A stretch of 64,000 bases of DNA from Glutinoglossum americanum. Its lineage: Eukaryota > Ascomycota > Geoglossomycetes > Geoglossales > Geoglossaceae. This document shows, one piece after another, positions 10,260-20,235 of this stretch. The notes beneath the pieces were generated by a model. That model did not search any database. It worked only from the letters and a program-made list of their open reading frames with translations, and was not told the origin of the DNA. Made by a program: the position numbers and the translations under genes. The DNA is taken from contig JAGHQL010000003.1 in the NCBI GenBank assembly GCA_020080175.1, positions 248,001-312,000 of the forward strand, written 5' to 3'. The number at the start of each line of letters is the position of its first letter. The first letter of the stretch is position 1.

Positions 10260-10455
10260 TCGCAATCGCGTTACGGGCCGTTCCAATACTGCAAACAACT
10301 TTACAGATGTCCATTTTTGAAAACGGTTCCATAAAATGGAAAAGCTACTCCGTCAGCTAGCGGATGTGTGTGGGGAGATGGCAGATGAGATGGAAGAAGA
10401 AGAAATGGAGATAATTGAGGTAGAAGATGATAGTGAGAATGAAATGGAGGAGTAA

Positions 10456-10626
10456 CGAAGGTTTACAGAAGTTTGCAGAAGTTTACAGTAGTGTAATAGA
10501 ATGTAAGGGAGTGTAACGGGATGTAAGAAAATATAATAGGATATAAGAGAATGTAACAGAATGTAAAGAGGTATAATAGGATATAAGAAAGTATAACAGG
10601 ATATAAAGAGATATAACAGATTCCAA
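10456..10626. repeat. Degenerate GAATGTAA-type repeats inside the Helitron
   Basis: The segment repeats GTAA/ATAA-centred 8-16 bp units such as GAATGTAA and GGATATAA. A shorter cluster (AATGTAA, AATGTAATG) lies near the other end at about 15222-15246, between the Rep start and the 5' terminus. Their function is unknown. Confidence 0.6.
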
Positions 10627-10643
10627 AAGGAGTTGTAAAGCTA

Positions 10644-13600
10644 TTATGATAATAAGACTTCTGAATATACAATATTGTCAGTCTTATCATCACCGTTTTC
10701 GGGTAGTAAAGCACTTAAGCCATGAATATCAGTAACTCTTGATAATACAACATATAACTGTCCATGTGTAAATGCAGAAGAGCGTAAGTTCACACCAACA
10801 ACATTGAGCGATTGACCTTGCGACTTGTTTACAGTCATCGCAAAACATAACTGTACTGGAAACTACTTGCGAATTAACTGAAACGGTAGTTCACCTTCTT
10901 TTGTAGTTAAGCGGATTCTTGGAAGGACTCGTAACTGTCCGTCAAATTCACCACCAAGCATCCGTACCTCAATATAACATCGACCGCAATAAGTGACGAT
11001 CATGCGAGTACCATTACATAAGCCTTGTTTAGGATATAAGTTCCGTAACAGGATTATCAGAGCACCAACCTTTAAATGCAGTCTTGCTGCTAGCATTCCA
11101 GCTGGATTAAGACTGTTAAGAAATTCCACAGGTAATTCATCGTGACCTTCATCAGTATTATTGACATCTGCAGTATCAACAGAATTATACGTATGTGAAT
11201 CACCAAAGAGTTGTTATATGAGATAGTCGTTAAGAGATCGTACGGTATCATTCCGCATGGATAATATTGCATGGCTTCGGAAGAAACTGATATCCGTATG
11301 TGGTCGTTCCAATTGAGAACGTGGAAAAACATGATTGCAAAAGTGCTCTAAGGATTGAAACTGTATGATGCTAGCTAGTAATGAAATTTTACCATGTAAT
11401 GTAACGTCATGAGGAAGAGAACTTACCCACTGTGCAAAATGCTGATTATCCTCACCGATACGGACTCGCATATTCTGTTGCAGCATCAACTGCCGCAATT
11501 GCATCCACAAAAATGACCGTTGAATGTATGCATCGACGATGTTACTACGATTACCATTGCGAATGACTGGAAGGATCTGTGCAAAGTCACCACCTAATAC
11601 AACAGGAATACCACCAAAGGGATGTAAATTGTCTAAACATATATCTTCCAACATGCGGTGGACTGCTTCAAAACAATACTTGTGTTGCATTGGAACTTCA
11701 TCCCAGATGATCAACGATGTTTTTTGTAACAGACCCGCGAGATCGGATTTCTTACCTACAGCACACGTTGCAGACTCGTGAATATTTAATGGAATCTTGA
11801 ACCGTGAGTATGAGGTCCGTCCACCAGGTAAAAGTAATAAGGCGATGCCTGAAGAAGCAATACAAAGAACTATCTTTCCTAAAGCACGATAGTGATGACA
11901 AAGACATTTATAGAGAAAAGTTTTACCAGTCCCAGCAAGACCTTGTAAAAAGAAATGTGCTGTATGTGAATTATCCGCGATAGCCATAACAATCTGATTA
12001 AAATAGTAAGTCTGATCTGTATTAAGTTGTTCATAATATTGTCTACCAGTTGTCCGTTCTTCATTAGTATCATAGTGCATTTCAGTTGCAACCATCAGAT
12101 TGCCAATGCTGATGCTCCAATCGTGCTGATACATTGGTAAACCAAAGTCTGTAAGAGTTTTACCAACATCCGCAAGAACTTCATGAATCAGAAACAGACC
12201 ATAATCAAGATGCGAATCTTGCAAGCTGGGAAGTATAATCTGCTGTCGCTGTAAATGATGTATCAAGTCGTCACAGAGGTTTTGACGAAATTGCATCCAT
12301 AAAGCTAAGGGATCTATTACGTTACCGAATAACAATGCCGTAGTGAAGAGCATTCGCAATACATTTCCAGATGAAAATAACACAGCTTCTGTAAAACAAT
12401 CAATCCATTCTTTATCATCTTCCAACAGCCCTAATGCCATGCAAGCAGACTGAAATGTTGGATGTAGAAAATCATGTACAGTACGGAGGTCGATGAAGGA
12501 TCGAGAACCACGGACTGTAGTCAGCAACATACGTAAGTAATATCTTTCACCCGCAAAAGGGCTACAGTGATATATACGACCGATTGCAGTTCCTCTTTGG
12601 CGTGGAGACCATATCCGTAACTTATCTTTAAAGATGTAATAGGTTGGAAATTCTTGATATAGATATTGACGTCCATCTGCATGTTCCGTATTATATTGGA
12701 AGAAAGCCATAAGTTTAGAATGGGCTATCTGCATACATTGATGAATTTCTTCTTCTGTTGCATTGTCCGGAAAGTATATTGGATGTTGATCAGGTAGATG
12801 AACAGATAGGTGAATTACCGGTGGATATTCTTCGTGGGTAGGAAACTCAAATATTCGCTATACGGCTTCTGTCGGACCGATATAACGTCCCTGCAGATGT
12901 CTAGCGATTTCATCGTTCTCGTTTGCTAACCGTAAAGTCGTTTTGTCAGTACCTTTATAGATATACTTATGGATGTACTTGATAGCTTATACAGAAGCGC
13001 AAACTTCCACGTTGATATGTGCTTTATAACGCATGGTAAGATATGGATTGTATGGAACAATCCAACTGTTATCCATGGTGAAAGTTCGACCAGAAGAACC
13101 TGCAACAGATACCGTCCATTTTCGTCCATCGTCGCGTCTTCGATAGAGTGGATATCCATCTTCTTTCACCACAGTTGTAACTTGAAACGGACATGGATAT
13201 CGTTTGGTACATGATGATGACCCTCCATATTCAGCGATTGTCATGCATGGAGCGTTGAAAAACTCTACGCTACATGGTCTATGAACCATACTTGATTTGA
13301 CGATCTTTGTCAGTTCTCCCGTAGGGTCCATTGTAGTATTCGGAAGTTCAGCGGATATAATTTCATCAATACAGGATGCATCTAGAAAATGATCATCTGG
13401 ATGCAAAAAGAGTAATAGATGAATATGTGGAAAGCTACGTTTCTGATATTCAACAGTCCATACACATTCAAGATATCGACTAAAAATCTGACCTTGTTTC
13501 AATTCACGTAACAATTGCTTTACCTTCAAGTAAAAAACGCGAGCTACCAAATCCGGTCGATCCATAGCGGTTTGACCTCTTTGCAGCTCTCGTTCGATCT

Positions 13601-15213
13601 CTTTCCACCGTGGATTAGCTGTAAATGTGATGAAAAGAGTTGGTCTACCAAAGTGACGGACGATAACCATAGAATCTTGAAAAAGCTGTTGCATAAAACG
13701 ATCGCCACCAGTATAACTGGACGGAAGAATGATGCAACGTCCGAAATTGTTCGCATCGACGTCATGGCGAAGCATAGCATCTGCAAGACCATCGTACAAA
13801 TCTGCACGAAAGCTCGACTGATGTTTTCGTAACCATTCTAACTTGGTCTGATCACAAACGGCCCACGCGTCGACGATGTACTGCTGAAACAGACGTCCGC
13901 TAAGAAATAATATTTCATCGTTATATTGACGGGTATGAAGACGGTATCGATAATATACTCGTTGGCATAAACGGTCCTTCTGACGTACCCCGTTATAATC
14001 CAGCAACTGTAAACTCCAATGCCAACCAACCTCTCCATACGGAAAGAGTAAAACATAATGTAGAGGCATATACGCTGTATGGGTTGGGCTGATACAGGAC
14101 ATGCGATTGCTGTTACATTCACTAAGGATGATGTCGCGGTTGCAAGGCTCTCCATATTCGTCTTGAATGATGATAGCAACTTCCGTACTAACAGGTAAAT
14201 TGTACCGCTGTCGATCAGTTCCTTTTTCTATTACCAATTCCATCCTTGGGTTGAGGATGACTCGCATGTCATCCGTAGATGCAGTAGCGGTTCATAACCT
14301 CTCTTCTGCAGTATAATAGAAAGAAATGAATAGATTGATTGAACGTAACATATCCATCAGTCCTTCTAAAATATGTTGCTTTAGTTGTGGATTCTGACCA
14401 TTTCGTATTTCCGCTGCTTGCTTCGCATCGTAGAAAAACAACTGTGCATATCGTGGTTGCTGTCCTTGTTCAGGTGCTAGCGGACCTTGTAGATGATAAA
14501 GTTCACTATGAATCTAAAAACAGGAAGGACCATTACGATTACGAATGCGCGTATCAATATTGTAGTTGGCAGATGTAAATGCAAGGGTAGCATTGTACTG
14601 ACAGATGTATTCACGAAAAGATTTTGCTTCCACATCAGTTGAAGTTAGCAGGTTACGTAAATAAGGAGGAGAAGATTGAAATAGATTCAAATGAACATCA
14701 CCTCTCTTGCAGCAAGTTTCCCATTGTGGTGCTTCCGATTTACTGTTACTTATACGTTCATCGATCCAATGTAATACTTCGCAATTGTCGCAAGCATGGT
14801 TCATAGGTCCGAGAACCAATAGTTGATATCGATAAAAGGATGAGATGAACGCTAAAGGATGTTGCGAACGTTGAGGAGGACGACTATGCTGTCTTCTTTG
14901 TACTAATAGTTCTACTACTGAATGATCATGAACTTCTGAAAGATTACGTTGCTGCTGTCGATGCTGTACTGATCTCGTTTCATTACCATCAATCTCCGTT
15001 AACACTGGTCGTCATCATCGATTCTGATGTAAAAGTGTCAATGAAAGAGCTATGATATTAAACGTATTTTATTGTTATTGTTATTATCATTATTCTTATC
15101 GTACAGGCCTGACAGGTCTTGTAAGGTTGACCAAGTCGATCACGACGAAACGAATCATAAGGTTGATACTGTTTACAGCTATTGCAGAAGCTATTGGAAG
15201 AAGATAGTGGCAT
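10644..15213 (-). pseudogene. Helitron Rep/helicase (RepHel), broken by about six stops
   Basis: Order from the N-terminus: a probable start at 15213 with a zinc-like C-x2-C pair (FCNSC, then TCQAC); a second Cys region (ACDNC, then CCKRG); the Helitron-like N domain; the Rep HUH motif (FPHIHLLLFL, near 13430); the Rep tyrosine motif YIHKYIYK (near 12960); then a Pif1-type helicase with Walker A GLAGTGKTF, Walker B LIIWDEVPM, GGDFAQILPV and the C-terminal NKSQGQSL and YVVLSRV motifs. In-frame stops lie at 14514, 14292, 12987, 12858, 11214 and 10863. Most can be explained as Gln (CAA/CAG) or Trp (TGG) codons changed by C-to-T on one strand. Family members run unbroken for about 1400-1600 residues, so this copy cannot make its own transposase. 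Confidence 0.88.
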
Positions 15214-15324
15214 TACGGAATGTAACGTAATGTAATGTAATGTAATGAGGTTTAGATGAGAATGGGGATGAAGCGTAATCCGTTGAGGCTCATTTAACCC
15301 TAAAAATTTTGATGGGGTAACACG

Positions 15325-15377
15325 TGACCCGGAAATTTGCCCTAATCAATTAGATAGTTAAGACAGTATTATATAGA
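15325..15377 (-). other. Helitron 5'-terminal region
   Basis: On the minus strand the end reads TCTATATAATACTG and continues AT-rich to a GGGTCACGTG-containing stretch at about 15320-15332. A related CACGTGACT lies near the 3' end (9572). The boundary is placed at A|TC with the matching T on the other flank. Confidence 0.65.
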
Positions 15378-15555
15378 TTTCCGGTGGGGTAGCAGCGATG
15401 CCGTGATAGTGAGTGAGCCATGCTCCTGCGAGCCGCTAGGACTTATCTCCCCGCTCGCTACGGTCGCTGATCAAAGCGATCCTCCCATTAGCGCCTATAA
15501 CTTCAAACTGCGATTAAGACTCAAGGTGGACTGAACGATTGCATTAATTGCTCAA

Positions 15556-15640
15556 AATTACACGACAAGCGGGGGTGGAACCAGCGGCCTTCCGAACATC
15601 GAACATCCAGGTCCTGCTACTCCACACGGAACAATGCGTG
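15556..15640 (-). repeat. tRNA-derived (SINE-like) fragment
   Basis: On the minus strand TGGAGTAGCAGG (15613-15624) fits the Pol III A box at 11 of 12 positions, and GGTTCCACCCC (15572-15582) fits the B box at 10 of 11. They are spaced about 30 nt apart, as in tRNA genes. No cloverleaf with a paired acceptor stem can be drawn, so I call it a tRNA-derived repeat or relic rather than a tRNA. Confidence 0.35.
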
Positions 15641-16184
15641 CGGTATACATGCGAACATTGCATGAACCGAGCCTATTTTCCAGGCCGTAACGATTTACAC
15701 TTACTTTCTTTTGCTTATTATCGTAACCCATCCTATCTATTTTTCATAGAAATTTGGGGATGTTGAGAGATTGGAAAAGGACACCCGATCCGGTGATGTC
15801 TACTATCGTGCCATGAGTGTGCATCGTGGCAGAGCGGATAAAACAAAAGACGTACCTGCAATTTAGACGAATATATAATATGCTTCTCTCTATTTCGATC
15901 CTACAGAAGGTGATTGTTTCTAATACGTTATCGGCAAGACCCAAATGTTTGAGGCTCTGGAGATGCGAGCTTGGCGATCTGTCACTGATGCATGCGTATC
16001 AAATCGTCAACCCCAGTTCATGTCTCAGGCAGCCTTCGGATATAGATATGATCTCTGTTGCCTGATTATCGCTTTATCTTCCTCAATATCATCGCAGTTC
16101 TCTTTATTATTTTTGGTGCCTCTATTACTGTCCTGCGTTGAATGATTAACAATCTCTATTTCCTCAATACCATTAGTTACTGCA

Positions 16185-16374
16185 TGTAAGAACTCTCGAT
16201 GCCAAGGTGACACGAAAGCACTCCGACGCCGAAGGCTCTAAGGGGTTCGATGACGGTGTGACGTTGCACCTCACAACGACAACGATGGTTAGCTGACTGG
16301 CCTACGTGTAGATAAGACTTAGGCGTATGAGGACTATGGATTGACTTAGTGGTTTGAGGGTGACTGAACGTTGG
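16185..16374 (+). mobile_element. LTR-like repeat, 5' half (copy 1a)
   Basis: Starts TGTAAGAACTCTCGATG and aligns along its length with the left half of the copy at 21820-22131. It has TG at the start, no internal region nearby and no clear target-site duplication. It is probably part of a solo LTR of a Copia- or Gypsy-type element. It is old, given its divergence from the other copy. Confidence 0.5.
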
Positions 16375-16512
16375 CCCGACTTGGAATGTAGAGTAGGCGG
16401 AATAGACTTGATTCTAGCAGGCAGGAAATGTAAAAGACTGATGGCTGGCCTCCAAGCGGGAGGCCAGTGGGCCGCATATATACACGATGGGACATTCAAA
16501 ATGGCTGGGACG

Positions 16513-16650
16513 TTATATTGCAACAAGAATATATGCTTCCGGAATCTATATAGGAATGTACGCTTCCGGGATCCATATCATACGGACGAGATGTTGCTTG
16601 CGTCGCATGAGCTAGTTACCTGGCTGCGGAGGCTCAAATGGCCTCGCCGG
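16513..16650 (-). mobile_element. LTR-like repeat, 3' half in inverted orientation (copy 1b)
   Basis: The reverse complement of this segment matches the right half of the copy at 21820-22131 (shared ACTAGCTCATG and GAAGCGTACATTCCTATAT). So the two halves of one repeat type lie head-on, with about 140 bp of unrelated sequence between them. Confidence 0.5.
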
Positions 16651-16675
16651 GTAACCGACCTCGAGTCATGACAAT

Positions 16676-16897
16676 TGTTGGCAGTACTGCCATAGAGTCT
16701 GTAGTTGTGTCCGCCATAGTTGTTAGGAATCTCCTCACGCATCAAAGAAAAACAGCACTGACTTTACTCCTATCCCTGGCAACATGTTAACATTATATAC
16801 GCCAGCAACATAGTACATACTACACACATCTCTAGTATACACGCAGTGTCTAGTCAATCAAGCAACCATTCCTCTCCTCTGTACATAATCTCCTACA
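16676..16897 (+). mobile_element. Candidate solo LTR of a second family (Copia-like)
   Basis: A 222-bp segment starting TGTTGGCAGTACTGCC and ending CTCCTACA, with a TATATA box inside. The size and the TG...CA ends fit a short fungal Copia LTR. No flanking duplication was found and no second copy is in the window, so the call rests on form alone. Confidence 0.3.
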
Positions 16898-17235
16898 GCA
16901 CCATCCTGTTTGTCTCTATTGGGTGAATTGATAGAGACAGCTTCGCCCGCCCTTTTTTTGCTTTTGAGAGGTCCGTTCCTCTACCTTCCGATAGGTTCTC
17001 TTACTGCAGCTCTGTTCTTCTGTTTCCTTTTCCCCATTTTAGCGATAGCCAGTGTGTAGAAATATTTAGTGGAAATTCCCAATGTGGCGCGCATTGCTTG
17101 TCACACAGGCGTTCTAGCCGAGATCGCCTAGCTATGGTAGCCACCCCGCCGAGGGGAAAGAAAGGATAACCAACTTGCTTCCCGTGTTCCAACCTTCTAT
17201 AGAACCACCTCGAAGCAGAGAATCTCCACCACGAA
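16898..17235. other. Intergenic, nothing recognised
   Basis: Pyrimidine-rich stretches and short frames only. The right end leads into a possible gene relic that begins at 17236. Confidence 0.4.
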
Positions 17236-17491
17236 GATGGTGTTCTCCACCATCGACGAAGCCCCTTCGGCCTACCATTTGTGGAGGCGCTTCACTCTAA
17301 TCGCCGGAGACGGGAGTTCATGCACTGCCATCGCCCTGCCCAACGGCGTGGGCGCCCAGCTCTTGACCGCGTACGACAGCATCCACGCCATCATCGTCAT
17401 GTAGCTCTGGGTATTCTTTATCTTCATCTTCGTCACTCCCAGGAGACGAAAGGCGACAAATTCTGCTGACCATATCCAAGAGTGCGTCTAG
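17236..17491 (+). pseudogene. Possible relic of a small membrane-protein gene
   Basis: From ATG 17236 the frame reads MVFSTIDEAPSAYHLWRRFT, then AGDGSSCTAIALPNGVGAQL and DSIHAIIVM, a TAG, and in the same frame LWVFFIFIFVTPRRRK. Apart from that one stop it resembles a soluble segment followed by a transmembrane helix with positive residues after it. I do not recognise the family. TAG could come from CAG by C-to-T, as in the nearby Helitron. Confidence 0.3.
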
Positions 17492-18123
17492 GAAAACCAC
17501 AGCTCCTTCCCAGACACCATCTGGTAGTACTGTGGGCTAGAGTTTCGGGTTGGTGGGTAGAAGGATATAGAATTGAGATGGGGTTGACGTCGCTAATAGA
17601 ACTGCCCGCGCCACGTTGTGGCAGTGTGGCGGTCTCTATAGACCCTACATAGTAGCCCAAGTGTGGGCCCAGAAGCCACCCCCGCAGTACGGGGAAGCCT
17701 CGTATAGATTATATTGTGCAAGAAGCTCCGTGTATCAACAGCTCAGTCGACTAAGGTATCAGCAAAGACGGAAGAGAGGAGTAGGGATAGCCAAGTCTGG
17801 TTGGGGAGTTAGGGTTGGGGGCATAGGAGATTTCACTGCAAATTTTTGGAAGAATGGCCGGAGTAGTACATATTTGACTAACTGGTAGTTGGGCACTGGC
17901 AGCTCGGTTCCGTTGAAAGACGTAGAAACTCATGAAAGATAACTTGAAAATAATAATTTGAAATCCATTCAGAATCCTTAAGCGAGTGTACAATAGAAGA
18001 GATAACTGTCGGTCACGAATAATGAATGGATACGCTTATAAGCCCTTCCCCTCGAGCCTGAGGTCTCGAAATAAACAAATAAGCAACAACAACCCGCAGA
18101 TTCCCCTGTTTTCCTCCTTCCCC
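17492..18123. other. Intergenic, nothing recognised
   Basis: Short frames only. The right end is the downstream region of the small spliced gene on the minus strand. Confidence 0.4.
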
Positions 18124-18358
18124 CTACTGCCTAGTTATATCATTGCCCGAGACCCAGGTGGTTTGGCCACCCTGAGAAACCTCGTAAGGCTTGTCTCCAT
18201 ATGACGTGCTTTGGGTTACAGTGTAGACACCGGTTCCCCCGGACTTGGTGACCGAATCTCCAACGTCCTGTGTTTGTGTGGACGTGGTCGGTTGGTTAGC
18301 TTAGTTGTTTGACGAGGGGGGAAAGGGGGAAGGAAATTACAAGAGGACATACAGGCAT
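18124..18358 (-). CDS. Small spliced gene encoding a 49-residue protein
   Basis: Two exons on the minus strand: 18353-18358 (ATGCCT) and 18124-18267, with an intron at 18268-18352. The intron has a GTATGT donor, a GCTAAC branch site and an ACACAG acceptor, all good fungal consensus. The product starts MP, then DVGDSVTKSGGTGVYTVTQS, TSYGDKPYEVSQGGQTTWVS and GNDITRQ before a TAG. It is hydrophilic, Gly/Thr/Ser-rich, and has no signal peptide or membrane segment. It resembles small uncharacterised fungal proteins with YGDKPYEV-like motifs, but I cannot name a family. The intron quality makes a real gene likely even though each exon is short. Confidence 0.55.
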
Positions 18359-19172
18359 GATGTGTGATTAGTGATATTCCTGGTGAGGATGAGGGGTGTT
18401 GAGCGTTTGTTTTAGTTGGTAACTAGGTGTGCTATCTGACTTTCTGTGCCGAATCCTTAGTGACCCGACCTGTACTTGCCTAGTGAGGGTACCTACACCG
18501 CGAATAAACTTCAGGATTCCAGCTCAAGATCTCCGGCTTGATGGGGAAGAAGAGCAGGTTATCCGTCCCCCCCGGCATATTCATATATCCGTCCCACCCA
18601 AAGAACGCGTCAGCTCCGAAAAAGCTGCCTGACTCCACGGGGGAAATCGATTGGATCATCGTCTTAAACTATGAGGGGTATGTAGGGAAAAGAAAATATT
18701 GTTCATCCGGTAGCGGCGATGCAGCCTTGTGGAGCAATTAGCTAACCAATGCCAAGCGGAGTTCCTCGCCGGGAGATATTCTCATGGACTGCTATCTTGT
18801 CACTTATAGCATCGCCCACCTGACGTATCACATTAGAGATGACCCTCATTATTACGTTTGGCATGCTAGTAGAGTAGAGTCAGTGCAAGGTATTGGCTGA
18901 AAGGCGAAGGTAAGGGCGTTAGACCTGCTCCCGAAGCTCGAATTGGGAGTTATAGTCGTTTACAAGTTTCTGTTAAAAGTCCTGGCATTTCGGCTCGTAA
19001 TGACCATCACCTCGCCGGATAGCAATTCAGACCAACTGCCAACTATGAATTCGTTAGATTGCTTGTTTCTTTAGTCTATTGGTGGTGTGTACGAGAGGCT
19101 TGGAATAACACCCAGACAGGAACCTATATAGTGCCGGTGTTAATACCGGCACCACATCATCATCTTTCGTTT
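18359..19172. other. Intergenic, nothing recognised
   Basis: Promoter side of the small spliced gene on the left. No gene-like frames. Confidence 0.4.
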
Positions 19173-19391
19173 CTAGCTGGCGGCCGGCACTGTGATATCA
19201 AATATCGAGGAAAATGGGTGATCATGGAAAGGATGACCTGGGTCGTCTTGATGCTTGAGGATCGCCTGAAGGGCAATCCGCCATTGATTAAAGGCCGTGA
19301 GCTTCAGTAACTGATCTTTTGTGACGTTATCCGGCAATTCCAATTCCACGTCATTGTCGAAGCCCCCAAGCCTGAAGGCAGTAGTAGACAT
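19173..19391 (-). pseudogene. N-terminal fragment of a Nudix-hydrolase-family gene
   Basis: From Met at 19391 the frame reads MSTTAFRLGG, then VELELPDNVTKDQLLKLTAF, NQWRIALQAILKHQDDPGHP and FHDHPFSSIFDITVPAAS before a stop. This pattern (P-x-N/G-V/I-T/S-K-x-Q-L-L-K, then NW...L, then H-P/T-FH...PF/Y) recalls the N-terminal segment found before the catalytic domain in fungal ADP-sugar-type Nudix hydrolases. The Nudix box itself is absent. The downstream sequence shows no continuation, so this is a truncated relic. Confidence 0.4.
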
Positions 19392-19611
19392 GCCTGGATA
19401 CTTTCTAAGCACTGCGACCATTTTCGAGCAGTTGGATTGTAGATGAGCTCCAGATGGTGGGAGTGATGGAGAGAAAGTTTAAAAGCTTGAGCGATGATGA
19501 TAGGAGAGTCCTGACTGGGCTTGACTTAATGGTCAGTCACTGTCTGTATATCAGAAATCCTGCAACTAGCCGCAAACGGATACAGCAGGAAAGCTCCAAG
19601 AGAGTGACGGG

Positions 19612-19772
19612 GATGCTGATGAGCCGACACTTTGCCCACTCTTTGACCCTTGTCAACTGAGAATACCCGCAGCATGTTGCTGGGTGGGGTGACCGTGGCG
19701 AGGGGTGGGATGCTGAAGAGCTGACACTTTGTCCACTCTTTGATCATTGCCAGCTGAGAATATCCGCAGCGT
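19612..19772 (+). repeat. Diverged ~65-bp direct repeat, two copies
   Basis: Copies at 19612-19676 and 19709-19772 share GATGCTGA, GACACTTTG, CCACTCTTTGA and CTGAGAATA blocks, offset by 97 bp. Several differences are C/T exchanges, as expected if repeats in this genome were exposed to RIP. Confidence 0.8.
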
Positions 19773-20235
19773 GGCTTACAGATGTGGCGCTGATTTCATG
19801 TCCCTGTTGGTTCTGCATTATATCATTTATGTATACCGCCGCATTTGGTAAGCTGAACACCTAGAAGGCTGCAAGAAATGACAGTGATTGAGCAAAACAC
19901 TCAACCGGGAATATTGAGGCGGAACAACTTGTTTTGGACGACGAGTGTTAGAATCTTCGAGCATGGATTCGAGGGGGGGAGAAAACGTAGTTTTTGCCTC
20001 ACTATTGCTGTTTGTTTGGTTTGATCGTGGCCCTTTCACCTCCTTCCGATTTGTGTTACTACTATTTCTCGCACCTACTTGTATCATCGCCTTCTTGGTA
20101 GCATATCGCTTCCTGTTATGCCGTGTAAGCTGTGCTGGGATATGCTGAGAGGGCAACAAGAGGGAATGGAGAGGTAACTACAACCTTCACTTCCGCTATC
20201 ATGACTCGGCGAAAAGCATTCGCGCTTCCGCGAAG
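19773..20235. other. Intergenic, nothing recognised
   Basis: Short frames only. It lies between a direct repeat and the HET-domain relic. Confidence 0.4.

Larger units (their letters stand above)
9530..15377 (-). mobile_element. Helitron (rolling-circle DNA transposon), ~5.85 kb, degenerate
   Basis: The element reads on the minus strand. Its 3' end (left) is CTAG at 9530-9533, abutting T (plus-strand A at 9529), and is preceded by a perfect 9-bp-stem hairpin at 9542-9561. Its 5' end (right) starts TCTATATAATACTG at 15377, abutting A (plus-strand T at 15378). This matches the Helitron rule of 5'-TC, 3'-hairpin-CTRR and insertion between A and T without target duplication. Inside are a broken Rep/helicase gene and an oppositely oriented DUF3716 gene. 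The 3' terminus is near-certain. The exact 5' base is inferred from the A|TC context. Confidence 0.85.
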
